Of a DNA stretch of 64,000 bases, positions 51,567 through 63,907 are shown in pieces (the stretch's first letter is position 1; each line of letters begins with the position of its first letter). Made by a program: the position numbers and the translations under genes. The notes under the pieces are model-generated. The model was not told where the DNA came from. It ran no database searches and worked only from the letters and a program-made list of their open reading frames with translations. Source of the stretch: Pohlia nutans (taxonomy: Eukaryota > Streptophyta > Bryopsida > Bryales > Mniaceae); assembly GCA_022496805.1 (NCBI GenBank), contig CM040099.1:3598501-3662500 (forward strand), read 5' to 3'.

Positions 51567-53645
51567 TGACTCTTACTTTTGAATTGTGTCATATCTTAGG
51601 CCCTTGTAGTTAGGTTTTGTATTCATCAGCTACTGGTTACTGGCTACGGGTTCGAGTCATATTCTAGAGTCTACCAAGGGAGGAGGCACCGAGCGTAGAC
51701 CTCGCTACCCAGACATGGATAGACAGACTACTGTACCCCAATAGACTTTTTTTCATGATGGTCTTTTGGGCCAACGTTATGATTACTGTTAGTTAGGTTT
51801 TGTACGAAATGAACATCTGGGTAGCGACGCTTTTTCTCCCTTGCAGCTGGGCACCCAGAAGGCCAGAATCACATACTGTATTTCAATGAGGTTTGACATT
51901 TCACTCATGTACATGGAGAAGGATGATAACTGAGTACAGATTAATGTCACTTCTTTCTTATTGAATGCCAGCGGAACATGCCAGCGGAACATGCCAATTC
52001 TTAGATAATTATGAAGGGGCCGGTAATAAATGGAAAGGCAATTGTCCTCCATCACAAGTGATAGCCCATTCACATACACCAATGCTGCCGCATGCATGCA
52101 TCATGTATGCATCACTTTGAGGGAATCTGTTGTCAACCAGAAGGAACGTAATGCCAACCAGAAGGAACGTAATGCCAAAAAGGAGCATGGCTCTACTTGC
52201 GGCTTAAATGCAGTTGCATAGTGCTTAACCCCTAAATGTCCTCACCTATTCTGAAAAAGTCAAATCACTACAATTTGCATACTTGAAATATCACATTGGA
52301 TGATTTATAATTTTTCATTGATAGTCATCGGCACTATGAAGGTATGACAAAAATTTCAACATGATTGGAAGATATTTTGAATATTTTCAAATTTTATTAT
52401 GTAAACAAGATAAAAATTCAAAATAAATATATTTTTGTCAAATTTAATATCAAATTTTTTATGTAAGGTAGATAAAAGTTACATTTACAAGTAGTAAAAA
52501 TATGAAAGTGAAAAAAATAAAAGAGACCTATGATTGGAGCATTCTTAGAAAGCCCTTTGTATTTTGGACACTCAAATTTCAAATTTCTCAACGGTGGAAA
52601 AACTTCAAATGAATTCTATTTTCCAATCCCAACGGTCAAAAGATGTATCATAACTTAACTTAAACATCTAATGAAAACACCAACTACAATAAAGCTAAAA
52701 CACTTGATTTTTTGGACGTTTCAAAAATCAAGCATAATATGGTTGATTGGGCACTTAGGGGTTAAGAGTTTGCCTTTCAAACACACAACTTACCTAACCT
52801 TTTCATATTTCATTCAATCCGTGATAGAAAATCATATGAAGGGTGGAATTAGAGTGGTTCATAGTGTAGAATTGGGTCTAGTTTGGAATTAGGTAAATCT
52901 ACCTTTAACCCACGTGCAAAACACGACCAATGATTCATACTTTTGGTGCAAATCAACTTACTATAGTTTGGATTTTATTTCGTTTAAGTTGTATGCTATA
53001 TGCTGATTTGTTAAAATTTTCATACTCAACTAATAAAAATTTGTGTATGACGTGTACGCATTGTGTAGAATACACTGAACAAGGAAGGTCCCAAAAAGAT
53101 TGGAATCTGCCAGTGCAACAACACCAGCTAACAGGAAAACTCAACACAGCCAAAGAATGACATAAAAATAGAATATGATAAATTTGGGATTTGCTACAGA
53201 ATCACTAGTATTTTTTATCAAAACCACCTCGCACTAGACATTGCGAATTGCAAATGTGCATCCATTTGATAGATATTATGGACCTAATTTAACATCTAGG
53301 ATGACTTTTAAGGAATGATTTGTTCCAGAAGGAAAATGACCAGCAAGTGACGAAGGCAGCATCATCCAACTCAACAAGAGATGTTCTTAAAGGGAATCTC
53401 TGTTACCCTGAGGTAACTACCTCCATTGCTGAGGAATGTTATGTTGAATTCCATTTACACCACAAGCTAGAATGCTCTGTGAAGTGATATTCAATTACAT
53501 AATTATATCTAATTGACTTCTTGTCCAGTTTACAGCAATTGAATTTTTCGAAACATTGTTACAGAGTTCACCATCAGTTGTTCAATTTTGTCAGCGACAG
53601 CCATAGTTCAAGCTCTAGCGTTATCTCAAACTTGTCTGGCAATTG
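51567..53645. other. Convergent intergenic region
   Basis: Spacer between the 3' ends of the TFIIIC and ATPase genes. It contains the family D MITE at 52225-52765, a short duplication near 51971-51994 (GCCAGCGGAACAT twice) and another at 52137-52176 (CAACCAGAAGGAACGTAATG twice). I see no gene. Both genes' polyadenylation signals should lie here, but none could be pinned down. Confidence 0.6.
52225..52765 (+). mobile_element. Family D TTAA-type MITE, copy 2
   Basis: 541 bp from TTAACCCCTAAATGTCCTCA to GGGCACTTAGGGGTTAA, TTAA at both ends. Related to copy 1 at 31760-32322 but diverged inside. Confidence 0.87.
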
Positions 53646-56600
53646 TTACACGCAAGATTTACAACTTGATGGATCGGCACAGCAGGAGGCGGTTAAGGTT
53701 GATACCGCTTTTGATATGTCCTCGTTAGCTGCAGAGGAATCCGTAACGGTCCAATTTCCACGTACAGTTTCTGCATCGAATTCAGATGACTTGCAGCAAT
53801 CACCTGCACAACAACCATCTGCTGCCTTCGCGGCGCTTGAATCTGAATCCTTGCACAATGCTATTGCAGGTGATGGAGTCTTCTTGCTTGGAGGCGCCTT
53901 GCAGCTTCCGTTTGAACAACATCCAGTGACCGTCTTTCCAGCGCTGGCACCGTTAGAGCCACTTGAATCGGAATCTTTGCACGTTTCTGTTGCAGGAGTG
54001 GGAGTGTTCTTGTTTGGAGGCGCCTTGCAGCTTCCGTTGGAACAACATCCAGAAGTTGGCTCCTTCTTGACACTGCTGGAATGGTCCGGATTAATAATAG
54101 TCTCTGTCCTATTCAAGAGAATCTCCTTGCAGTCTTCATGACAGTACTCCTGTGGAGTTAAATTCGTCTTTGCGCAGCATACCGTAAAAGCTGAGGACAA
54201 CGGACCACAGGCTTTCGGTGGCTTGCAACTGCCTTCGGAACAGCAGTCAGAGCCATCCTTGAGAATCGTATCATCAAGAAGACGTGAAGCAAGATCATTG
54301 CAACTTTCCTTTGCACAACACCGGGCACCTGTTTCTGCAGTCCGCGACTTGTGCATAAGCTCTACCTTCTGAGCTAACTTTTCGTCTGGCAAACAGCACT
54401 TTTTAGAGGATCCACAACCTGGACGCTTAGGCTGGACAATCGGGGCTGCTGGAACATCACTGCAACAATGACTCTCGCAGAGATCAAAACTCTTTGTTAC
54501 ACCCTTAGTCTTATCAAAGCCCCCAATATTGTTTCCATGCCTGTGCCCTTTCCCTCTAGAAGTAAGCACCTTCGTCTCACACCGGGCACTGGAACAACAC
54601 GGAGGTTGGTCTTCCTTGTCTGCGCAACACAGGGCATCCTCCTCACACTTCTCTTTCTTGTCGTGGTGGTGATGATGATGACGGTGTTTAGGTAACCACG
54701 GAATCCGCACTCGGAATCCATTGTGGTGGTGATGGTGATGATGATGATGGTGTTTATGTGCAGCTCCAGAAGCCTGTACAATAGTGCTTGTTTCGGAGCA
54801 TTCGATGTCCACCTCATCATTCTCACAGCAACTGCTACTACAGTTCTTTAACTCCATGTCTAACTTTTGTGAGATGCACTGACCTGCAACATTGAAGAAA
54901 ATAATTCAGACAAGTACAGGACTCAATACTACAGAATTTATGTCCCTTTACCACAAAGCAAGGTTCACAGCAGCACTTTTAAGTGATATATTAGCCTGTT
55001 CAGTGAACTGGAACTGAACACATCGGGTGTCCATACCACCAATGTGTCGGTCTATTACCCGCACTTATCCAAACGAGATCTCAGACTACTCCATTGCACG
55101 GAAATTAAGAAAATATCAATTACCAACAGAATGAAAACTAGGTGTGTCCAGCATTCCATGCAGCAGCAAACAAAAATGAAAGAGTACACAGTCTTGCAAC
55201 AATCTTAGTCTCAACTGTCAATAAAACAGAGGAATATGTTACTGTAAAGAAATTGAGGATATTACCATGCCCATGATGCTGCTTGGACTTCTTCAATATA
55301 CGCATGCTGTTGAAGATAACTGCCAGACAAGTTCCAACGTCTGCCACTACCGCCGCCCACAAAGAAGCGTACCCACCTGCTGCGAGACCGATTATGAGCA
55401 ATTTCGTGACAAAACTAAACGTAACATTCTGCCCAATTTTCCATCGACAATCTAGACCTAATCGCATTGCCGCTGCTAGCTTGCGAAGATCATTTGTCAT
55501 TAAAGCAACGTCAGCTGTTTCCATGGCAATAGCTGAGCCAGCCACTCCCATTGCAATTCCCAAATCTGCAGCCGCCAATGCAGGTGCATCATTGATGCCA
55601 TCTCCCACCATTGCAGTAATACCATGATCTTTAAGTTCTTGAACTATCCGAACCTTGTCCTCGGGTAGCAATTCTGCATATACATCGATTTCACCTATCT
55701 GAAGTGACAGGTGCCACAAAAATCAAACATAAGATTCTTGTAAGAAAGATTCCCTCAATGGATGAAATAGCCGGTGTATACCAAGAAAGAAATTGCGAGG
55801 CCTACCCTAGAGTAGGAAATTTCTTATAACTCAAAGATAAGACTTTCAAACAGAATGACATGGCCAGGACTTGGACGAAGGAAGCGGGTGGAACATGTTC
55901 CAACTTCACGTGAAACAGTATCCACCACTACCAGCACCTACTTTCCGTAATTGCTTGCATGAAGGTTGTTCCATACCTTGTCGTGTACATGGCCAGCAGC
56001 TGCACTGCTGTCACCAGTGAGCATTGCAACCCGAATACCAAGATTCTGTCATGAAATACACAATTACCAACAATAGCATGTCAGATCGGCCTTGGAAAAA
56101 AAATAAACAACAAGAAACTTTTAAGCCTTTGCATCATCAATATCACATGTGCTACTTAGATGTATACACTGAGAGTGTTTTCGATCTTCTATCTAGATCC
56201 TTCTCGGATCTTCTGCTTACGCAGGTAGATATCAGAACTTATTTGAATCCATATACAATGAAAAGTGGAAAGTAAAATTTGATGATTTTGGTAAGAAAGG
56301 AAAACGTATGCATACTGTCAGACAGATAATAGGTATCCTCATCCCTATTCATGCTGATTTTAAACAGAAGTGTACAGATAATCAGACGTAGCTAAGCCAA
56401 CTTCACAAGTCTTCTTGACTAGAAAACTCACTACGGTAAGATAGATAACTCCGATGACGTCATGGACTTCTTTTAACAAGTGAAGAATAACGCACAGCCA
56501 ATCCAAAGCTCATTGCTGTACTTATTAAGTATTCATTGGTTGACCTATTGTTTTAGCAAGTGATAATCCACTAGGTAGAAAAGGTACCTTCAACTCTCTG

Positions 56601-59600
56601 ACCGCTTCGACTGCTTCTGGTCGTACCTGATCGCCAACAGCGAAAATCCCAATGGCAATTCCATCGAGACCTATCCAACCAACCGTTGCTCCAGTGCTGC
56701 TCCAGTTTGCTAGTGCTTCTACCGTGGCAGCTGCGGAATATCAACAACCAATTCAGTAAAGGGAATCATTATAGCACTGATAAAACACAGAGGTGTCGAG
56801 TGAAAGAACCAACTACACCCAATCTGTAGTAAAAAATTTAAAATTAAAAAGAGCATCCTCATATAATCATCGAACCGTGAATATAGTCATATCACGTGCT
56901 TCAAACTTTAACCAGGTGCACGAAAAAAAAAACGGAAGCATTTAGCTAGGTCTGCATGGTTTATAGAAATGCACGATAGAGTGAAGAGCCTCAAATATAT
57001 ACAAATATTCCCTCGTAGTCACCCTCTTAAGGTAGAGTGAAGTCAGGATTACTCCTATATACACTACACATCTTCACAAAGACAGCATTCACCTCTGATA
57101 AGTACAATGAGCTATCCTGCATGGTATATCGTTGGCGTTAGACTACCATGATCAGAATACCTGTATCCCACCCAAGTCGAGCAGCCATGCGTGCATTCCC
57201 AATCTGAACAGTATGGCCATCAACTACAGCTGAAACTCCCTCTCCAGGAATCACCTCAAAATCATTAACATCTTCTGATGGCTCCACCCCGTTAATACGT
57301 GCATAGCTTACAAGGGCTGATGCCAATGGATGACTCGCTTTGTTCTCAATACTCGTTACCCTGTGGGGGTAAAACAAGGCAAAAAAGGATTTTCAAACGG
57401 GAATCTGAGAAACATAATTGAATATTCGAAGAGACATTTCGGCTCTTGAGAAGTCGTACTGCTCAGATTTATACAACATGCAACAGCCAAATCTGATATC
57501 AAAAGCCTGTCAAAAATTTCCTTCACGTGAAATTAGCCCAAGGATAAGTCGAGTAACAAACAAATCGTACCAGTACAAAACCTGTTGCTTCGTGGAGATA
57601 CCATCAATAGAAAGCAAGTCGGACACACAAAACAGGCCTTCAGATAAAGTGCCGGTCTTGTCGAGGGCCACCACCTTCAGTCTTCCAAGAATCTCCAAAT
57701 AGGTGCCACCTTTCACAAGTAACCCCAAACGCGCAGCCTGGGCAATTCCACATGTGACAACCACAGGGGTAGATATAACCAAGGCGCATGGGCATGCCAC
57801 TACAAGAAGAACGAGAGCAAGATAAACCCAATGCTTAGGGTTGTGTACTCCAGTCGCCCAGGGAACAACTCCGATGAGAATAGCTGCAATAACGACAGCT
57901 ACAAAGACAAAGCACACAAAGTGTTATGGCTATTCAATAAGCCAAAATTACATCACAATGATGAATTTGCAAAAGAGATGGCATATTAGCCTAACCACAT
58001 AACAAAACATGGGAAAGAAGGTGAGTGTTACCAACTCCACTGTATTCCGTACAAAAAAGACAAGCATTAGTATTGACTTTCACAATCGAAAAATCTGCAA
58101 GGAAAAATACCAGGCGTATAATATTTCGCTATCTTCTCAACCAGCATTTCAGTCTTGGAGCGCTGGTTCTGTGCTTCTTCGACCAGTCTCACCATTCTCG
58201 CCACAGCAGAGTCAACTGACAGAGCTGTAGTTTTCATCGTCACATACCCTGCAACGATGGAATAGCTTTTGATCAGACTGACATTTGTGACTACCACTGA
58301 GCATGCACTGTAATCAGACAATCAAAAGAATTGTATAAACATCTCTTTGATAGCACATACCTGATACGTTGATTGTTCCAGCCCATACTGTGGCTCCCAG
58401 CTCTTTCTCCACTGGAATTGACTCACCAGTCAAGCTACTCTCATCTACAAAACCTCGGCCTGATACAACTCCTCCGTCTATTGGAATTGTATCTCCCGTC
58501 TTTACTGAAAGTAATGTGCCCACCTTCACTTCCTCTACTCGCACTCGCATTCCACCGTCGAAAAGTGTGGCACTCTGTGGTGCACAATCGACTACAGCTG
58601 CTATCGCAGAACGAGCCTGCATGATAAGGTTTCAATAAAGCGTCTGCTGAGGTTCAATGAGAGGAAGTACTCGGAGCATACAATAAACGATTAGCATTAC
58701 GACGTACTAATCAAGAGCTTTGTGACAACATACTCAGCAATACAAGGACAGAAGATATACCAACCCAAAATTGGACCTCTGAGCACCACAAGAACATCAG
58801 TATTATTTACTGTAGCCTGTGGCTGCCAAAAGCATGATACATAGACTTAAGTTCAGCGTAATATAAATCATCGAGTGATGTCATCAGCTCTGTGACCAAA
58901 AAATGAGTGGATCCTCTCACCTTGTCAGTGGATCTAGATTCTAACCACTCTGCGAATGAAAACAGAAAGACAATGGTGCCAGCCTCCACGTAATCTCCCA
59001 GTGCAATGGCCCCACTCACTGCACACCATGAAACATAACTTGGTTCACCCGGGCACTCTTGACCAACAACTCCAGATACCGTATAACTTACAGCTGATTA
59101 AATAACACAATAACATACACTTGAAAATCAAGGGCGATTGTCACATCAATTGCACATGAGCACAATGAGAACAACAGCTTCCAACATAAGAAAACCAACA
59201 TGTGAAAACCAACATGTGGTGCTTGCTCTTCCCAATTTAAAAAGAAACTGAACAACGATATACTAACCCGACCAGAGTGAGCCATGTGATCCGGAAGAAT
59301 CTGATTTCACACTATAATATGCTCGCAAAAACTCACCAGCAATAAGCATGAGTATGTTGATATCGAGGACAAACTTTCTTAGCGCGGCAATTGCTTTCAA
59401 GATTAACGGGGGCACTCCAACAGCAACAGCCCCGACAGCCACCCACTTCAATGGTTCGTAAATGTAATGGAAAAAGGCAATCACTACCAGAATACCAGAA
59501 CCGACGCACCAAGGACTTGGCCAGCTGCGACCAGCTTTCAACTCTCCACGTTGATGTATACTGGCGTCCAAATGTGCTCCATTCAAAACTTTCACTGCAT

Positions 59601-62457
59601 AAACAGAAAAAAATATCAAGAACAATTACTACATGCAATAAGCTTGGAACATGAAAAAAAAAAATCATCAACCAACTCAATCCCGGAAATTGTGAAAAAA
59701 TGGCGGGTCATGTCAGCTGTAGGAGAAGGCATAGGGTTGGAATTAGCACCTAGTTGAACGTCAGTGACCAATAATTGATCGTGCGAAACGACCACAGACT
59801 TAGCTGTCACGTTTACGAAAACGTCCTCAACACCGGGTAGAGGGTCCAACAGCTTCTTGATTAACGGAACTTCACTAGGACAGCATATTCCCATAACATC
59901 AAGCGTCGTCTTACACAACACGGGAACATAATTCGCAGGAATATCCACCTTCATCATCCCTCCCTGAACTACATTTCGCCCCACACTTGCGCTAGGCATG
60001 ATCGTACAATCATCCAGTCGTGCTTGCACAATTTGAAAACTATCGCCCTTATGGACACCTGAATCTTCATCAAACTGTGGAAGGCTTGCGTAACCCTTCT
60101 GTTTAGGACTCTCATAGCTGAAAAGGTCCACAAGCTTCGGCCGAAGGTTTAACTTTGCTAAAGTCTTACCCCTATTGATTAATCGACCGTGCTCGATACA
60201 GCTTGAAAGTCCATTCTGCACCTGTGGATGACTCAGCAAGAAAGAACCGTCGCTGAGAGGTACAAGCCAATCGAAATGATCACCGTGAGATATCTGAGAG
60301 TGTCCACAGCCTTCTCCATGTTTATGGTCTGCGTCTCCCAGCGGTAACATGGTGTGACATAATCCTGACAGCTCCCGGAGTACAGGTAGTGCACAACCGG
60401 ACCCTTCCATACACTGCATATACCACTTGTCAGGGATTAGCACTCGACATATTTGATACCTACAAGACATATAAACATGTCTGCTGATGAGGATTCCAGT
60501 GGGTGCTTCTTTCTGTTCTCCAGGATAAGACAAGATAGCATCGTTCTCAGTGATTCGGAAAAAGTATTCATTTCAGAAACATTAAGCATCAGAAGCAGCA
60601 AGGATGACTAAGAACGTAAAACATTCTCTTTTCTGACGACACATTACAGATATTTTCTCAGTCCTTGTAAAGCCAAGATGTATTAGACATGTTAGCCATG
60701 TTAGACATATTAGCCAAGACCTGTTAAGAAGTGTTAGCCAAGACGTATTCAAAAATCCCAGAAATCCAATAAAATAAAGAAAAGCGATAACCAACGATGG
60801 TCAAAACTGTGCTTCTGCTTCGAAGTAATCCACGTGCATGTGAATATACATACATGAGGCAATGTATATGAGAGAAAAAATATGACACTATTGTCACAAA
60901 TTGAGTACCTCCTACACTGTTTTAGTAACACTAAAGGCTTAACAACTCTTAGGTGATGGTTATGAACATGTCAATATAGTTCATCGCTGCAATACAGGAC
61001 TTGATAAAAAGCATGATATCAGGCAGAACAAGGAACCTGTTCCAACAGAATGTCCTCAATAATATCGCCATGGTGCACATGCGCGTGTACGTGCCCTGAC
61101 TCCTGAAGGCAGCACATATCATTTGTACCATCCTTTGGCCTGTGGTCGGTAAAACATAGGTCCTCGTTTTCGGTGAAGGCTGCGTATTCTTGTGGTAAGG
61201 AAACGTGTGCAAGCCGTCCACTCTCAAGCAGCATAAAATGCTGGCCCTCGCTGTGCTTCTGCTATGCAGCCACAGAAGAATTCAGTAAAAGTCTAAAAGC
61301 GAACTCTTATTATGCACCCATTCAACTCTGAATCATACTCAAACTAGACAAAACCCTTTCAGTATCTTTCACCACCACATCAATCATAAATCAGCAGCCG
61401 GAACCTTCCATTCTCACGGAAATCATGAACAAACTCTTCCGCGTAAAGCACTTTAACAGAAATTTCAATACGATTCATAATGCAGCATTAGGGTTTGGGA
61501 TTTCTCGGGGGAATTTTTCGTAATCCAGGTCTAGGAGCAGGTTTTTCGTTATCAAATTTTCATAAAGGACTTCACGCAGGGAAATTCATTTCTTCCTCGG
61601 AGTCTCTGGCGTAAAACACCTCGGGCAAGCCCTCGAAGAAATGCATTGCCCTATTCATTAGTAAACCCCTTGATTTGCTATAAAAGGATATGTAATGAAA
61701 CAAGAGAATCAGAATGAGATGAGCTACATCTAGAAGATACACGACCAATTGAAAAGCAAAGGGATAATGAGCGGAACAGATTGAAGAAAGACGAATTTCA
61801 TTCTGCAACAACTTCCCTCCCACATCAAATGTAACCAATTGTCAAAGAAGCAGTGTTAATATATATACATATCATAGTAGAATCGGGTAATTTAGGAAAG
61901 ACAACACCAACTTCCGGTCAACTGTAACTGGCCATGAATCAATTAACACACATGAGCAGTGGCGATCCCGTGAGCACCAGTGTTGCAAAACGGAATGAAA
62001 CGGAATGGTTTTGATCTCCGATGTCTAGTTTAGTAACGATTTCAACGTTCTTTTCAATCTTTGTAAGTGTACTTACAGCGTAAGAACAGAGTCTCTCCAA
62101 ACAGAATAGGAAAAGAAGCAACCTAAGACAATTAGAAATGCAATTGAGAAAATTCGAGAACAAGAATATTCCTCTTCCGGTAACACCGACTACAGACAAC
62201 GGATTCTAGCGTCATCTTTGTCAAGAAAGTAAAAAAGCAATGATCACCGATCCAGTGACTCTCATCATCCAACATAAAAAAGAGCCGCCAAGGTTGCATG
62301 AACATCTTTTACAAAAGGTGCAAATTCTTGGATTCTTGCCACGCCAAATTCTACTTTCTTGCAATCGAAAATTTTAACGGAACATGAAAAGCAAACTACG
62401 CACCACACACGGAGACAACGGAAGCTCCCCGGCACCGGCCAAAGACTCCGACTCCAT
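53646..62457 (-). CDS. HMA: P1B-type heavy-metal ATPase, Zn/Cd-like
   Basis: Exons on the minus strand, all in phase: 61258-61037, 60413-59750, 59594-59337, 59018-58921, 58616-58361, 58248-58111, 57898-57571, 57360-57161, 56730-56588, 56045-55977, 55698-55266 and 54883-53646. A likely first exon at 62457-62404 (starting MESESLAGAG) is phase-compatible; otherwise the first ATG is at 61234. The pump exports Zn2+/Cd2+ across a membrane using ATP. Diagnostic residues: N-terminal metal site MGICCPSEVP, TGES actuator loop, CPC in the transmembrane metal site (VVACPCALVIS), phosphorylated Asp in DKTGTLSEG, SHPLA, and GDGINDAPALA. The GICCxSE and CPC features place it with plant HMA2/3/4. Unusual parts are an N-terminal extension of about 200 residues with HVHAHVHHGD and CGHSQISHGDHFDWLV, and a C-terminal 413-residue tail with a ten-His and a six-His run and over ten Cys-Cys pairs. 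Total about 1,340-1,366 residues, longer than Arabidopsis HMA4. Confidence 0.93.
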
Positions 62458-62777
62458 GACTCCACCCGTACGTACGCTTCACCACAAGCACGTCAATTAC
62501 TCCGCCGCACGACAGCACACATTGCAATCCGTCAGCAAACAATGATAGCGCCTTCCGGTTCTGATAATCTATTGCAATGATCCCGGTTATGTTGGATTCA
62601 GGCAGTTCCCGTCCTGTTCAAACCAGCAAACCTATTGCTTGCTTTAGAGCCTCGGAATGCATTTGACTGACTGAAGCAAGCTCTTATTACTTATCTATAA
62701 ATAGCAAATGAATTGTAGTGAAGTGAGCATGAGAAATGCGTGACCACTGAAGAACAATGCTGGTGCGAGAAGCTCGC

Positions 62778-62862
62778 GTCAGCGGCTATGGCGGGTCAGC
62801 GGCTATGGCGGGTCAGCGGCTATGGCGGGTCAGTGGCTATGGCGGGTCAGTGGCTATGGCCA
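62778..62862 (+). repeat. 17-bp tandem repeat, five units
   Basis: Five consecutive units of GTCAGCGGCTATGGCGG, the last two with T at the sixth position and the very last ending in CCA. It is GC-rich and stands out against the AT-rich surroundings. Confidence 0.97.
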
Positions 62863-62905
62863 AATTGCAAAACGGCAGTAACAAATGCAAGCTCTCTTCT
62901 CGAGT

Positions 62906-63630
62906 AAGAGCATCTCACGGTATAGCTCACTGCAAACCAAAACCTATCTTTTGACCGACCTAAAATTAGAGAGTAAAATCATCATCATTAGAAGTGCATT
63001 TAAATAAACGTGAAATATTTCTCAAAAATAAAAATTGTAAAAATTTGAAGTAGGTGAAATCCCTCATTGAAAACACCACACTTTCAAAATTTTGAGGGAG
63101 TGCAGTTAAATTTGCTTAAAAATGGAAAGATCCTCCCTTACTTCCTCTATATTTTTGAAATTTAAAGGGAGTGTGGGAGGATCTTTTCATTTTTAAGCAA
63201 GATTTGGTGCATTCCCTCAGAAAATTTAAAATGTGGTGTTTTCAATGGGACATTTCACCTGCGTCCTAATTTCACAATTTTTTTTTCTTGGAGTGTAATT
63301 TCTGTAATATTAACCCTTAAAGGTCCAGATTGGCCATTCCGGCCAATATACACGACCGTATTTCATTGTATTTGGAATGGTTCTACACCTCCTATGAGTA
63401 TTGTATCAAAAGTAAAATTAAAATTCATGTCTACATGGTCTTAAAAGCTATTGGGATCTCAATTTGGAACTTTCTACTCATAAAAAATGTTAAATATACG
63501 GCAACGTATCTACTATTCCCTAAATTCTTCAAGGGTTAATGATGGTGATTTCAGTTTCTAATTTTAAGTCAGTCAAAAGATAGGTTTTGGTTTGCAGTGA
63601 GCTTTACCATGTTGCATTGGGGATGCTCTA
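62906..63630. mobile_element. Inverted-repeat element with a nested MITE
   Basis: Left arm 62906-62975 (AAGAGCATC, then TAGCTCACTGCAAACCAAAA and CCTATCTTTTGAC) matches the reverse complement of 63543-63630. A second, inner fold-back spans about 63022-63288 (AGGTGAAAT..., TTGAAAACACCACA against TGTGGTGTTTTCAA). The family A MITE at 63310-63539 sits asymmetrically between them, so it inserted later. The GAGCATC(T/C)CC ends are common in hAT/Mutator-like MITEs. Confidence 0.78.
63310..63539 (+). mobile_element. Family A TTAA-type MITE, nested copy
   Basis: 230 bp from TTAACCCTTAAAGGTCC to CTTCAAGGGTTAA with TTAA on both sides. Collinear with 3074-3309 and 13679-13911, and most like the reversed copy at 1333-1560, with which it shares GGCCATTCCGGCC. 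Confidence 0.9.
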
Positions 63631-63814
63631 AGAGTGTTGGCGACGGGACTCACAGCATCTGCACTAAGAGGCTCTGTAATGGCAAGGGATCCTACACAGG
63701 GGTTCTATGGAAAATTGTACCAGCAACGACAAAATTCTACCTCTATAATAAGAAAAGAAACATGAGCAAGTTAGTGTAGATTTTGTCTCATTTTGGCTCC
63801 GAAGAAGCATAGTT

Positions 63815-63907
63815 TAGATAGATAGAAACTCTGATCTTTATTTAAGGTCGGCGTGAATAAAGCGTATGTTCGTTTTGACAATGAGTCAATGCCCACAAGG
63901 CAAAGAA
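63815..63907 (-). repeat. GATA-ended dispersed repeat, copy 4
   Basis: GATAGATAGAAACTCTGATC, then GGTCGGCGTGAATAAAGCGT and AATGCCCACAAGGCAAAG. It also retains GTTACAAGACTACTCTACTC, matching the 16.36-16.38 kb part next to the 5S sequence, so it is longer on that side than copies 1 and 3. No 5S head is present. Confidence 0.82.

Noticed and set aside
53521..54141. A 206-codon plus-strand frame
   Set aside because: It is antisense to the Cys/His-rich tail of the ATPase. The minus-strand frame is continuous with the catalytic exons in phase.
61572..61838. Minus-strand frame with MNRAMHFFEGLPEVFYARD as an ATPase 5' exon
   Set aside because: It ends at a stop or a weak donor whose phase does not fit the next exon. 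A similar frame at 61481 also fails. The 62457-62404 exon fits phase better.
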